Program-made: the position numbers and the translations under genes
In this document: in pieces, positions 1-7,192 of the stretch
Layout: every line of letters begins with the position of its first letter
How positions within the stretch are numbered: position 1 is the stretch's first letter
DNA from: Tannerella sp. oral taxon 808
GTDB taxonomy: Bacteria > Bacteroidota > Bacteroidia > Bacteroidales > Tannerellaceae
Assembly: GCA_002890585.1 (NCBI GenBank)
Contig: MIQB01000013.1
Coordinates: forward strand, 1 to 37,462
Length of the DNA: 37,462 nt
Reading direction: 5' to 3'
Notes under the pieces: generated by a model
The model's input: the letters and a program-made list of their open reading frames with translations, nothing else
Databases searched by the model: none
Told to the model about the DNA's origin: nothing

Positions 1-135
1 CGAGGCTCATTTTGGGGCCTTACCCGAGGGAGAGCCCCATTCCGAGGCTCATTTTCCACTTTTCGTTTTTCACTTTTCGTTTTTACTTCCTCCTTTTCCA
101 CTTTTCGTTTTTCACTTTTCGTTTTTACTTCCTCC
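1..135. repeat. Short direct repeats and 42-bp tandem duplication upstream of uvrB
   Basis: A 13-base direct repeat (cgaggctcatttt) lies at 1-13 and 43-55. From 52 to 93 a 42-base pyrimidine-rich unit built from cacttttcgttttt-like words is followed by an exact second copy at 94-135. The tract ends nine bases before the uvrB start codon, so it occupies the leader or promoter region of uvrB. The frame is open through it, which makes uvrB look longer than it is. The 42-bp period recurs in other repeats of this window. Confidence 0.85.
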
Positions 136-143
136 TTCCCCTC

Positions 144-2192
144 ATGGATTTCAAACTTGTTTCTTCTTACCGTCCCACGGGCGACCAGCCCGAAGCCATC
201 GATGCGCTCGCCCGCGGCATTGAGGAGGGCGTCCCTTATCAGACCCTCCTCGGCGTCACCGGATCGGGCAAGACGTTCACCATCGCCAACGTCGTGGAGC
301 GCGTGCAGAAACCGACACTCGTGCTGAGCCACAACAAGACGCTCGCCGCGCAACTCTACAGCGAGTTCAAGTCCTTCTTCCCGCAAAACGCGGTGGAGTA
401 TTTCGTCTCCTATTACGATTACTACCAGCCCGAGGCCTACCTGCCCACCACCGACACCTACATCGAGAAGGATATGTCCATCAACCAAGAGATCGACAAG
501 CTGCGGCTGCGCGCCACGGCCTCGCTGCTCTCCGGTCGGCGCGACGTGCTCGTCGTCTCGTCCGTCTCCTGCCTTTATGGCATGGCCGACCCGCGCGCCT
601 TCGAGGAGCAGGTGGTGCACGTGGAGCGCGGCATGCGCATCCCGCGCGACAAGCTGCTCCGACGCTTCGTCGACGCCCTCTATGTCAACAACAAGGTGGA
701 GTTCAACTCCGGCAGCTTCCGCGTCAATGGCGACACGGTCGACATCTTCCCCGCCATCGAGGGCTACGACGGCATGGCTTACCGCATCGAGTTTTGGGGC
801 GACGAGGTGGAGCGCATCGCTTCGTTTAACCCCATCGACGGACATGAATACGACGAGCAAGACACGCTCCAGATCTACCCCACGAACCTCTTCGTCACCA
901 CGCAAGAGCGTATCCACACGGCGCTCGGGCAGATCCATGTAGACCTCGGCGAGCGCGTCAGGCAGCTGCAGGAGATGGGCAAACCCTTCGAGGCCAAGCG
1001 GCTCGAGGAGCGTGTCACATACGACTTGGAGATGATTCAAGAGCTCGGCCACTGCGCAGGCATCGAGAATTATTCGCGCTACTTAGATGGGCGCGGGCCG
1101 GGCGAACGGCCATTTTGTTTGCTGGATTACTTCCCGAAAGACTTCCTGCTCGTCGTTGACGAAAGCCATGTGACGGTGCCGCAAATCCGCGCCATGTATG
1201 GCGGCGACCGCTCGCGGAAGGAGACGCTCGTGGAGTATGGCTTCCGCCTGCCTGCCGCGCTCGACAACCGGCCGCAGACCTTCGAGGAGTTTGAGTCGCT
1301 CACGCCGCAAGCCATCTATGTGAGCGCCACGCCGGCCGATTATGAGCTGTCCAAGAGCCAGGGCATCGTGGTGGAGCAGGTGATCCGACCCACGGGCCTG
1401 CCCGACCCCGTCATCGAGGTGCGCCCCAGCCAAAACCAAATCGACGACCTGATGGAGGAGATCTCGCAGCGCGCGGAGGTGAACGAGCGCGTGCTCGTCA
1501 CAACCCTCACCAAGCGCATGGCCGAGGAGCTGACGGACTACCTGAAGCGCATGAACGTGCGTTGCAACTACATCCACAGCGATGTGGACACGCTCGAGCG
1601 CATCCGCATCATGGACGACCTGCGGAAGGGCGAGTTCGACGTGCTCATCGGCGTCAACCTGCTGCGCGAAGGGCTCGACTTGCCCGAGGTGTCGCTCGTG
1701 GCCGTGCTCGACGCCGACAAGGAGGGCTTCCTTCGCTCGCATCGCTCACTGACGCAGACGGCCGGGCGCGCCGCCCGCAACCTGAACGGCCGCGTCATCT
1801 TCTACGCCGACAAGATCACCGACAGCATGCAGCAGACGATCGACGAAACGAACCGCCGACGCGAGAAGCAACTCAATTACAACCGCGCGCACGGCATCAC
1901 GCCGCGCACAGCCATCAAGCAGGCCTCGGCCTCCGTCTTGGGCGAGCGGCAGCAAGCGCCCGTTGTGCCCTATGCCTACACCGACCCGGAGCCGTCGCTC
2001 GCAGCCGAGCCCGTGGTGAGTTACATGACGCGGCCACAATTAGAAAAGGCCATCGAGCGCGCCCGACGCCGCATGACGGAGGCGGCTCGCAAGCTGGAAT
2101 TCATCGAGGCCGCACAGTATCGCGACGAGATGCTGAAGCTACAAGAGCTGCTCGAGGCCAAACCAAAGGATGAAAAGGAGGCGAAGCGATGA
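144..2192 (+). CDS. uvrB: UvrABC excinuclease subunit B
   Basis: UvrB is the damage-verification helicase of nucleotide excision repair; it is loaded by UvrA and positions UvrC for incision. The protein is 682 residues, the usual family length. Visible are Walker A GVTGSGKT (37-44), the beta-hairpin region YYDYYQPEAYLP (91-102), the VVDESHV helicase motif II, the TAGRAARN motif VI region and a C-terminal UVR domain (about 630-670) for UvrC contact. I start at ATG 144 (MDFKLVSSYRPTGDQP), the conserved family start. An upstream in-frame start at 12 would add 44 residues of repeat-encoded Phe/Leu-rich sequence. The stop overlaps the next start by four bases (ATGA), so the downstream gene is probably co-translated. 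Confidence 0.98.
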   Translation: MDFKLVSSYRPTGDQPEAIDALARGIEEGVPYQTLLGVTGSGKTFTIANVVERVQKPTLVLSHNKTLAAQLYSEFKSFFPQNAVEYFVSYYDYYQPEAYLPTTDTYIEKDMSINQEIDKLRLRATASLLSGRRDVLVVSSVSCLYGMADPRAFEEQVVHVERGMRIPRDKLLRRFVDALYVNNKVEFNSGSFRVNGDTVDIFPAIEGYDGMAYRIEFWGDEVERIASFNPIDGHEYDEQDTLQIYPTNLFVTTQERIHTALGQIHVDLGERVRQLQEMGKPFEAKRLEERVTYDLEMIQELGHCAGIENYSRYLDGRGPGERPFCLLDYFPKDFLLVVDESHVTVPQIRAMYGGDRSRKETLVEYGFRLPAALDNRPQTFEEFESLTPQAIYVSATPADYELSKSQGIVVEQVIRPTGLPDPVIEVRPSQNQIDDLMEEISQRAEVNERVLVTTLTKRMAEELTDYLKRMNVRCNYIHSDVDTLERIRIMDDLRKGEFDVLIGVNLLREGLDLPEVSLVAVLDADKEGFLRSHRSLTQTAGRAARNLNGRVIFYADKITDSMQQTIDETNRRREKQLNYNRAHGITPRTAIKQASASVLGERQQAPVVPYAYTDPEPSLAAEPVVSYMTRPQLEKAIERARRRMTEAARKLEFIEAAQYRDEMLKLQELLEAKPKDEKEAKR

Positions 2193-2599
2193 AGCGCGTG
2201 GCCATCCTGCTGCTCTGCGCCCTGCTGTCGATCACGGCGGGTCGTGCAGATGATTGGGAGGGGAATCTGACGTTCTCGGCTGAAGATGTGGCCGCCTTCG
2301 AGGGCTGTATGCAGTCCGTCCGGAGTGCTGCGCCGCAGACGGTGGGCGATGCCACCTTGGCGGCCGCGCGTCACTTTGTCGGCCGACCCTATGTGGCGGC
2401 CACGCTCGAAAAGGATCCGGAGCGCTTGGTGGTCAACCTGCGCGAATGGGATTGCACCACGCTCGTAGAGTCGGCCGTGGCCTTGGCCCGCACCGCACGC
2501 AGCGACGCACCGTCGTTCGCGACCTACCTCCGCGAGCTGTCGCGCCTGCGCTACCGCTCCGATACGATCAATGATTACACCGACGATGGCTCAAGATAA
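2189..2599 (+). pseudogene. Truncated DUF1460 family N-acetylmuramoyl-L-alanine amidase-like protein
   Basis: This 136-residue frame starts with a signal peptide (MKRVAILLLCALLSITAGRA) and continues into the N-terminal half of a DUF1460 domain, an NlpC/P60-like fold acting on cell-wall peptides. The WDCTTLVE motif carries the probable catalytic Cys89. Family members normally run to roughly 250-300 residues and carry the catalytic His downstream. Here similarity ends after RLRYRSDTINDY, exactly where the left 27-bp inverted repeat begins (2578), and the frame stops inside the repeat at TAA 2597-2599. The missing C-terminal half is not found elsewhere in the window, and the stop lies within the repeat, so inversion would not repair it. 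It overlaps uvrB by four bases. It is probably inactive. Confidence 0.8.
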
Positions 2600-3434
2600 A
2601 CCCATCAAACTCTTCCCCGAAGGCGTGCCTGGAGGCACTGACACGCTGCCAGAAAAGAAGGACACGGAGGGCAACCGCGTGGCCGGCGAGACGGTGCTGC
2701 GCATCACGAACGTGAGCCAACCCACAATCACCGTCTACCAGCCCTCGCAAGAGTTCGCCACCGGATCGGCCGTCATCGTCTGCCCCGGCGGCGGCTACGA
2801 TCTGCTGGCCTACGACTTAGAGGGCGACGAGGCCTGCCTCTGGCTCAACGAGCTGGGCATCACGGCCGTCTTACTCAAGTATCGCGTGCCCCGACACGAG
2901 GGGCGACCACCCTACGAGGCCCCTTTGCAAGACCTTCAGCGCGCCATCAGCTATGTGCGCGCCAATCGTGCGATGCTCAACATCGATCCAGACCGCATCG
3001 GCGTGCTTGGTTTCTCCGCCGGGGGGCATTTGGCCGCGATGGCCGCTACGAGGTTCGACCGACGCACCTACCCGACGAAGGCCGTGGACAAGGCTTCTTG
3101 CCGACCTAACTTCTGCCTGCTCGTCTACCCCGCCTATTTGGGTCGCGTCGCTGGAGACAGCTGCATGCAGACGGCGCCCGAGCTACACGTCACGCGGCGC
3201 ACCCCCCCGACGATGATCGTGCAAACGGAAGACGACAAATCATTCATCGACGGCAGCCTCGCCTACTATCTGGCCCTGAAGGAGGCCGGCGTGCGCGCGT
3301 GGCTCTTCTTCTACAGCCGTGGCCGGCACGGCTACGGCCTGCGCGACACGGGGGCGATGGTCAACAGTTGGCCGGATCGGGCCGAAGATTGGTTTCGGGA
3401 GATTGGCGTGATCCGGGCTGACGCTGGGGAGTGA
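2571..3434 (+). CDS. Alpha/beta-hydrolase esterase (acetyl-xylan or feruloyl esterase-like), present orientation without signal peptide
   Basis: This is an esterase-lipase fold enzyme of the kind Bacteroidota use to remove acyl groups from polysaccharides; the substrate cannot be read from sequence. In the 287-residue frame the oxyanion-hole region is VIVCPGGGYD (68-77), the nucleophile elbow is GFSAGG with Ser149, and the remaining triad candidates are Asp222 and His253 (GRHGYG). The core is complete. The N-terminus is not: the possible starts are ATG 2571 (MITPTMAQDKP) or ATG 2586 (MAQDKP), both inside the tail of the truncated DUF1460 frame, and neither gives an export signal. A signal peptide ending in the same PTMAQDKP sits on the minus strand at 3514-3583. 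The coding body lies between 27-bp inverted repeats; inversion would join it in frame to that signal peptide as a 299-residue secreted enzyme. Confidence 0.85.
   Translation: MITPTMAQDKPIKLFPEGVPGGTDTLPEKKDTEGNRVAGETVLRITNVSQPTITVYQPSQEFATGSAVIVCPGGGYDLLAYDLEGDEACLWLNELGITAVLLKYRVPRHEGRPPYEAPLQDLQRAISYVRANRAMLNIDPDRIGVLGFSAGGHLAAMAATRFDRRTYPTKAVDKASCRPNFCLLVYPAYLGRVAGDSCMQTAPELHVTRRTPPTMIVQTEDDKSFIDGSLAYYLALKEAGVRAWLFFYSRGRHGYGLRDTGAMVNSWPDRAEDWFREIGVIRADAGE
2578..2604 (+). repeat. Left 27-bp inverted repeat of the invertible segment (IRL)
   Basis: Bases 2578-2604 (caccgacgatgg...aaaccca) are the exact reverse complement of 3514-3540. The repeat carries codons for P-T-M-A-Q-D-K-P of the esterase N-terminus in the esterase frame. 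Identity stops at 2577 and 2605, which marks the limits clearly. Confidence 0.95.
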
Positions 3435-3441
3435 GCGGGGC

Positions 3442-3513
3442 GCCCAAGACGGACCTCGGATCGGGTCACTTTCGGAAAAGTTGCCCAAGACGGACCTCGG
3501 ATCGGGTCACTTT
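3442..3513. repeat. Two copies of a 31-bp direct repeat, 41-bp period
   Basis: The stretch beginning gcccaagacggacctcgg is present at 3442-3472 and again, identical over 31 bases, at 3483-3513, a spacing of 41 bases. It lies between the esterase stop codon and the right inverted repeat, inside the invertible segment. In the inverted state it would sit just after IRL, behind the broken DUF1460 frame. Confidence 0.85.
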
Positions 3514-3540
3514 TGGGTTTATCTTGAGCCATCGTCGGTG
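3514..3540 (-). repeat. Right 27-bp inverted repeat of the invertible segment (IRR)
   Basis: Exact reverse complement of 2578-2604. On the minus strand it encodes the end of the detached signal peptide and the first mature residues (P-T-M-A-Q-D-K-P). Confidence 0.95.
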
Positions 3541-3583
3541 GCAGGTAGCTCAGACAGAGGAAGAGAAGTAGCAAGTTCTTCAT
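3515..3583 (-). pseudogene. Detached 5' end of the esterase gene: start codon and signal peptide
   Basis: Reading the minus strand from ATG 3583 gives MKNLLLLFLCLSYLPPTMAQ then DKP, a typical Sec signal peptide with a hydrophobic Leu-rich core and a likely cleavage after AQ. After DKP the present frame runs into the antisense of the esterase (to a stop near 3332) and makes no recognisable protein. The same MAQDKP residues start the plus-strand esterase. The fragment is 57 bases downstream of the RNase G stop in the same direction, so in the inverted (ON) state the esterase could be read through from rng or from a promoter in this gap. Confidence 0.8.
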
Positions 3584-3620
3584 TGCTTGGGGTCTGTTTG
3601 TTTTAAGGAGTAGAGTGGGA

Positions 3621-3632
3621 GGGGGGGGGGGG
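3621..3632. repeat. Homopolymer tract of twelve G (C on the minus strand)
   Basis: Twelve consecutive G at 3621-3632, then one C and five more G (3634-3638). On the minus strand this lies 38-49 bases upstream of the detached esterase start codon, between it and the RNase G stop. Tracts of this length slip in replication and are also prone to sequencing error. Confidence 0.9.
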
Positions 3633-3639
3633 CGGGGGA

Positions 3640-5259
3640 TCAGCCGTTTGCCTTCGGCTTTTCGCTCTTTGTCTTGCCTCTCACCTCGCGGTTTTCTTTC
3701 TCCTCCTGCATATCCAGCTCGTTGCGGTTCTGGTCATAGAATTTATACTCAAGGAAGGCGAGGCTCTGGTCGGGCACCACCTTGAGTTGGTGCGTGTATT
3801 TCATCTTCCACTTCATGGCCAGCGAGAAGATTCCCTTGTTGATGTAAGCTGCCACGTAAGGGTGCACATGCAGTGTGATTCGTTTCTCGTTATGCCGATT
3901 TACCAAGCAATCGATTTTGCCTTCCAAGTTGTCCGTGAAGAGGATGGACGATTTCACCACGCCCGTGCCGAAGCATGAGGGGCAACTCTCCGTCGTTTGC
4001 ACATCGAGGATGGGGCGCACGCGCTGACGCGTGATCTGCATGAGGCAGAATTTGCTAAGGGGGAGGATGTTGTGTTTGGCGCGATCATTAGCCATCGCCT
4101 TCGTCATGTGTTCGAAGAGCTGTTGGCGATTGGCGGGATCGGAGAGGTCGATAAAGTCGATCACGATGATACCGCCCATGTCGCGCAGCCGGAGCTGTCG
4201 GGCGATCTCATCTGCTGCGGCAATGTTGACGTTGAAGGCTGTCTTCTCCTGTTCCGTGTTGCCCTTCACGCGGTTGCCACTGTTGACGTCGATCACATGC
4301 ATCGCCTCCGTGTGTTCGATGATCAGGTAGGCCCCGCCCTTGTAGGTCACCGTGCGCCCGAAGAGCGACTTGATCTGTTTCGTTACGCCGAAGTTGTCGA
4401 AGATGGGCAGCTCGCCGGTGTAGAGTTTCACGATTTCCTTTTGCTCTGGCGCGATCAGGCTGACGTAGTCGTAGACGCTCTCGAAGACGCGTTGATCGTT
4501 GACGTAAATGTTTTGGAACGAGGCGTTGAATATGTCGCGCAGCAGTGCCACCGTCCGGGCCGTTTCCTCATAGATGATGAGTGGCGCCTTCGTCTTACCG
4601 GTGACTTTAAGGATGTTGTCCTCCCAACGTTTCTGCAGGATGCGCAACTCACCGTCCAGCTCAGCCACCCGCTTGCCCTCAGCCGATGTCCGCACGATGA
4701 CGCTGAAGTTTTTCGGCTTTACGCTCTGTATCAATTGGCGGAGGCGTGCTCGCTCTTCGCTCGATTTAATCTTCGTCGATACTGAGATCTTATCCGCAAA
4801 GGGGATGAGTACGAGGAAGCGTCCGGCGAAGGAGATCTCTGCTGTCAGCCGCGGCCCTTTGGTCGAGATGGGTTCTTTAGCGATCTGCACGAGGATTTCA
4901 TCGCCCACAGCGAGCGCATCGCCGATGGTGCCATCCTTATCGATGTCTGGTTGCAGCCCCACTTTCGGCACTGGCTGTCGCCGTTTAGGATCGCCGCGCC
5001 ATTGCTTGAGAAACTTCTGTTGTGTCTTGAAGGTCGCGCCCAAGTCTTGGTAGTGCAGGAAGGCTTCCTTCTTGTATCCCACATCGATGAAGGCTGCGTT
5101 GAGCCCTGGAAGCAGCTTCTTGACGCGCGCCAGATAGATGTTGCCCACGGCGTAGGAATCGCTTTGCTGTTCCTTTTGCAGTTCCACGAGGTTCTTATCC
5201 TCCAGCACAGCGATCGAAATCTCGTCGCGTTTCACGTCTACAATTAATTCACTTACCAC
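3640..5259 (-). CDS. rng: Ribonuclease G/E family endoribonuclease
   Basis: An RNase G/E family enzyme cleaves single-stranded, AU-rich RNA in rRNA maturation and mRNA decay. The 539-residue protein starts MVSELIVDVKRDEISIAVLED. It has an S1 RNA-binding domain (about 38-130, with YLARVKKLLPGLNAAFIDVG), an RNase H-like and 5'-sensor region, the DNase I-like catalytic core with the metal-binding aspartates in HVIDVNSGN (Asp324) and IVIDFIDL (Asp368), and the zinc-link CPSC motif (Cys426, Cys429). There is no long C-terminal degradosome scaffold, so it is RNase G-like rather than RNase E-like, as usual in Bacteroidota. The last 15 or so residues are Lys/Glu-rich. It follows HU and the small basic peptide on the same strand, with a hairpin between. 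Confidence 0.96.
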   Translation of the reverse strand: MVSELIVDVKRDEISIAVLEDKNLVELQKEQQSDSYAVGNIYLARVKKLLPGLNAAFIDVGYKKEAFLHYQDLGATFKTQQKFLKQWRGDPKRRQPVPKVGLQPDIDKDGTIGDALAVGDEILVQIAKEPISTKGPRLTAEISFAGRFLVLIPFADKISVSTKIKSSEERARLRQLIQSVKPKNFSVIVRTSAEGKRVAELDGELRILQKRWEDNILKVTGKTKAPLIIYEETARTVALLRDIFNASFQNIYVNDQRVFESVYDYVSLIAPEQKEIVKLYTGELPIFDNFGVTKQIKSLFGRTVTYKGGAYLIIEHTEAMHVIDVNSGNRVKGNTEQEKTAFNVNIAAADEIARQLRLRDMGGIIVIDFIDLSDPANRQQLFEHMTKAMANDRAKHNILPLSKFCLMQITRQRVRPILDVQTTESCPSCFGTGVVKSSILFTDNLEGKIDCLVNRHNEKRITLHVHPYVAAYINKGIFSLAMKWKMKYTHQLKVVPDQSLAFLEYKFYDQNRNELDMQEEKENREVRGKTKSEKPKANG

Positions 5260-5292
5260 GGTTGATCTTGGTTTTGGGTTTGAAATGAAAAT

Positions 5293-5332
5293 GGAAGAAC
5301 AAACTTAAAAGCGAGCTCAAGTTTGTTCTTCC
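5293..5332 (-). terminator. Strong hairpin between the small basic protein gene and rng
   Basis: Arms ggaagaacaaactt (5293-5306) and aagtttgttcttcc (5319-5332) pair perfectly over 14 bp around a 12-base loop. On the minus strand the hairpin is followed by ATTTTCATTTC, so it can end or attenuate the HU / small-protein transcript before rng. Confidence 0.8.
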
Positions 5333-5357
5333 AAAAATTCTCCAGTCTATGAGAGGC

Positions 5358-5447
5358 TTACTTTTTCTTATGCCGATTTTTCTTCAGTCTCTTCTTACGC
5401 TTATGCGTGGACATCTTGTGTCTCTTTCTTTTCTTTCCGCTTGGCAT
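5358..5447 (-). CDS. Small very basic ribosome-associated protein (AURKAIP1/COX24-domain, bS22-like)
   Basis: A 29-codon frame gives MPSGKKRKRHKMSTHKRKKR followed by LKKNRHKKK. Nearly every residue is Lys, Arg or His. Short proteins with this MPSGKKRKRHK start are present across Bacteroidota and are annotated as AURKAIP1/COX24-domain proteins; related peptides bind the small ribosomal subunit. The start ATG is at 5447, the stop TAA is read from 5360-5358. It lies 32 bases after the HU stop and upstream of rng, the arrangement seen in many relatives. Confidence 0.9.
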   Translation of the reverse strand: MPSGKKRKRHKMSTHKRKKRLKKNRHKKK

Positions 5448-5479
5448 GATTAAAAATTTAATGGGGTTATGTAGTCCTG

Positions 5480-5758
5480 TTATTTGTTCGCCACTTTATT
5501 CATGAAGACACGAGCCGGTTTGAAAGACGGGATGTCGTGTTCGGGGATGATCATCGTGGTGTTCTGTGAAATATTACGTGCTGTCTTTTGTGCACGTCTT
5601 TTCACGATAAAACTTCCGAATCCGCGGAGATATACATTCTCACCTGCTGCCAGCGACTCTTTCACTTCTTCCATGAATGACTCCACACTTGCCAACACTG
5701 TGTTCTTATCTATCCCCGTGTTTTTTGCGATCTCGCTTACAATATCTGCTTTCGTCAT
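5480..5758 (-). CDS. HU-family DNA-binding protein
   Basis: The 92-residue protein is the normal size for HU/IHF. The helical dimerisation part is MTKADIVSEIAKNTGIDKNTVLASVESFMEEVKESLAAGENV (split here only by position, residues 1-40), followed by LRGFGSF at the body turn and the DNA-binding beta arm (about 55-75; RNISQNTTMIIPEHDIPSFKP). It bends and compacts DNA as a homodimer or heterodimer. HU proteins are also the usual host cofactors for site-specific recombinases. It has its own promoter-like element upstream. Confidence 0.95.
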   Translation of the reverse strand: MTKADIVSEIAKNTGIDKNTVLASVESFMEEVKESLAAGENVYLRGFGSFIVKRRAQKTARNISQNTTMIIPEHDIPSFKPARVFMNKVANK

Positions 5759-5802
5759 ATCTCTATTATAATATATAATGTACGTTCTAATATTTTGGAC
5801 TG

Positions 5803-5810
5803 CAAATATA
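5803..5810 (-). promoter_or_regulatory. Bacteroidota -7 element upstream of HU
   Basis: The minus strand reads TATATTTG (from 5810 to 5803), matching TAnnTTTG, 45 bases upstream of the HU start codon in an AT-rich leader. No convincing -33 box is seen. Confidence 0.55.
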
Positions 5811-5865
5811 TAGCATTTGCGAAACCGGGGAAATCCGCCTTAATGAAATTGGAAAAGTGGGGCTT

Positions 5866-6069
5866 TCAGACGTGCCCTCCGTATGTGTATCCGAGGTCGT
5901 CGATGGCTGTGCGGAGGGTGTCGTCCGTCACATCGCCCTCCACCTCTGCGGTGCCTGCTTTCAGGTCGACCCGGACAGCCTTTACGCCGCTCAGTTGGGC
6001 CAATCCTTTCTCCACGCGATCCTTGCAATGACCGCAGCTCATTCCGTTTACTTTGATTTTTATGCTCAT
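5866..6069 (-). CDS. Heavy-metal-associated (HMA) domain protein, copper chaperone-like
   Basis: A single 67-residue HMA domain of the Atx1/CopZ type. The metal-binding loop GMSCGHC has Cys12 and Cys15, and the ferredoxin-like fold is complete to YTYGGHV. It binds Cu(I) or a related soft metal and hands it to a P-type ATPase or sensor. I start at ATG 6069 (MSIKIKVNG), since the upstream frame is not conserved-looking. No copper ATPase is adjacent. It is divergent from the CPBP protease gene. Confidence 0.9.
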   Translation of the reverse strand: MSIKIKVNGMSCGHCKDRVEKGLAQLSGVKAVRVDLKAGTAEVEGDVTDDTLRTAIDDLGYTYGGHV

Positions 6070-6125
6070 GATTCTTTCGTTGATGATTATGATGTAGATG
6101 TTGGAATTATTCCCGTTGTCTGGCG

Positions 6126-6133
6126 CAAAAGTA
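6126..6133 (-). promoter_or_regulatory. -7 promoter element for the HMA-domain gene
   Basis: On the minus strand the sequence reads TACTTTTG (6133 to 6126), a match to TAnnTTTG, about 57 bases upstream of the start codon. It is back to back with the CPBP promoter at 6156. Confidence 0.6.
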
Positions 6134-6135
6134 GA

Positions 6136-6163
6136 TTGAAATGGCGCTCCCCGCCTACTTTTG
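6136..6163 (+). promoter_or_regulatory. Promoter for the CPBP protease / MATE operon
   Basis: The -7 box TACTTTTG is at 6156-6163 with TTG (6136-6138) 17 bases upstream as a possible -33 box. The start codon is 64 bases downstream. Confidence 0.6.
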
Positions 6164-6226
6164 CGGCCGTGCATATGGATGGCACACGAACGGAATACAT
6201 TATTATATAGCACAATACACAACAAT

Positions 6227-7192
6227 ATGAATCATTTAGAATGTGTGACGACGATGCGGAACCGGTGGTATTGGTATCTGCTCGTCCTTTTTTTGAGTTA
6301 CATGGTGGCTAACACCATCGGCGTCATACCCTATGTGGCGGTCATCGCATGGAGCATCTTGCAGTCGGGGGATGTGCTGAGCATGCAAGGCCTTCTGTCT
6401 GGGGGCGACCTTGCCTCGCTGATCGAAGGGATTGACTCGAACTTGATGCTCTTCGCCATGCTCTGCGTTTTCGCGGTGATGTTAGTGGCGGGGGCTTACT
6501 TCATCCGGACGTTTCAGGGGCGGACGTGGACGCAGGTCGTCAATGGGAGGAGGCGCATGCGATGGGGGCACTTCTTCGCTGGATTCGGGGTGTGGGGAGT
6601 CATCACTGTGGTCACGTTTGTGATTGCTTATGTGACGGATCGGGAGAATTTTGAGTTCCGCTTCGATGCTGCACGGTTCATCCCTTTGGTGCTTATTGCT
6701 GTGACGATGATTCCCATCCAGTCGGCTGCGGAGGAGTTCTTCTTCCGGGGGTATTTGGCACAGGGGGTGGCCTCGTGGACGCACAGCCGGTGGTGGGCGC
6801 TCGTGGTGCCCTCGGTGTTGTTCGGACTGATGCATGTGGCGAATCCTGAGGTGGCCGAGTATGGCTTCTGGGTGATGATACCGCAATACATCTTCATGGG
6901 GGCGGCGTTCGGATTGGCGGCGCTGCTCGACGATGGCATTGAGGTGTCCATGGGGGCACATGCGGCGAACAACCTCTGCGGCGCTGTGCTGACTACTTAT
7001 CAGGGCGCGGCGCTACGGACGGATGCGTTGTTTACGATCCGTGAACTTGACCCCGCAAACGAGCTGCCGGGGATGATCGCCGCCGGGGCCATCTTCGTGG
7101 GGGTGTTGGCTTACCTATATAAATGGAAGTTTGGCGTGATGAATAGCAGGGTGTCGCCGCCCGTGCCCGTCGTGATGCAGGGGAAGGCGTGA
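6227..7192 (+). CDS. CPBP family intramembrane glutamic endopeptidase
   Basis: A 321-residue polytopic membrane protein of the CPBP (Abi/CAAX) protease family. The family motifs are present: EExxxR as EEFFFR (Glu169, Glu170, Arg174), a histidine in FGLMHVAN (about 203) and HAANN (about 246). These residues form the membrane-embedded active site. The substrate is unknown; bacterial members process prenylated or other membrane peptides, or give bacteriocin immunity. I start at ATG 6227 (MNHLECV); an ATG at 6254 (MRNRWYWYLL) is possible. The stop overlaps the MATE start by one base (TGATG), so the two are translated as a unit. Confidence 0.88.
   Translation: MNHLECVTTMRNRWYWYLLVLFLSYMVANTIGVIPYVAVIAWSILQSGDVLSMQGLLSGGDLASLIEGIDSNLMLFAMLCVFAVMLVAGAYFIRTFQGRTWTQVVNGRRRMRWGHFFAGFGVWGVITVVTFVIAYVTDRENFEFRFDAARFIPLVLIAVTMIPIQSAAEEFFFRGYLAQGVASWTHSRWWALVVPSVLFGLMHVANPEVAEYGFWVMIPQYIFMGAAFGLAALLDDGIEVSMGAHAANNLCGAVLTTYQGAALRTDALFTIRELDPANELPGMIAAGAIFVGVLAYLYKWKFGVMNSRVSPPVPVVMQGKA

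Larger units (their letters stand above)
2578..3540. other. Predicted invertible DNA segment switching esterase secretion
   Basis: A 963-bp segment bounded by perfect 27-bp inverted repeats contains the esterase body on the plus strand. Outside the right repeat, on the minus strand, lie a start codon (3581-3583) and a signal peptide (MKNLLLLFLCLSYLPPTMAQ). Both repeats encode PTMAQDKP in the same reading frame. Inversion therefore gives one uninterrupted minus-strand gene: 23 codons of leader joined to 276 codons of enzyme. The depicted orientation is the OFF or cytoplasmic form. No recombinase gene is in the window, so a trans-acting invertase would be required, as is known for other invertible regions of Bacteroidales. 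The inversion itself is inference; the repeats and frames are directly visible. Confidence 0.8.

Noticed and set aside
12..143. N-terminal extension of UvrB by 44 residues
   Set aside because: It is encoded by the 42-bp repeat and is not part of the family; MDFKLVSSYRPTGDQP is the normal start.
3332..3583. The minus-strand frame MKNLLLLFLC... as a complete 83-residue gene
   Set aside because: Only the signal peptide part is meaningful; the rest is antisense of the esterase, as expected from an inversion.
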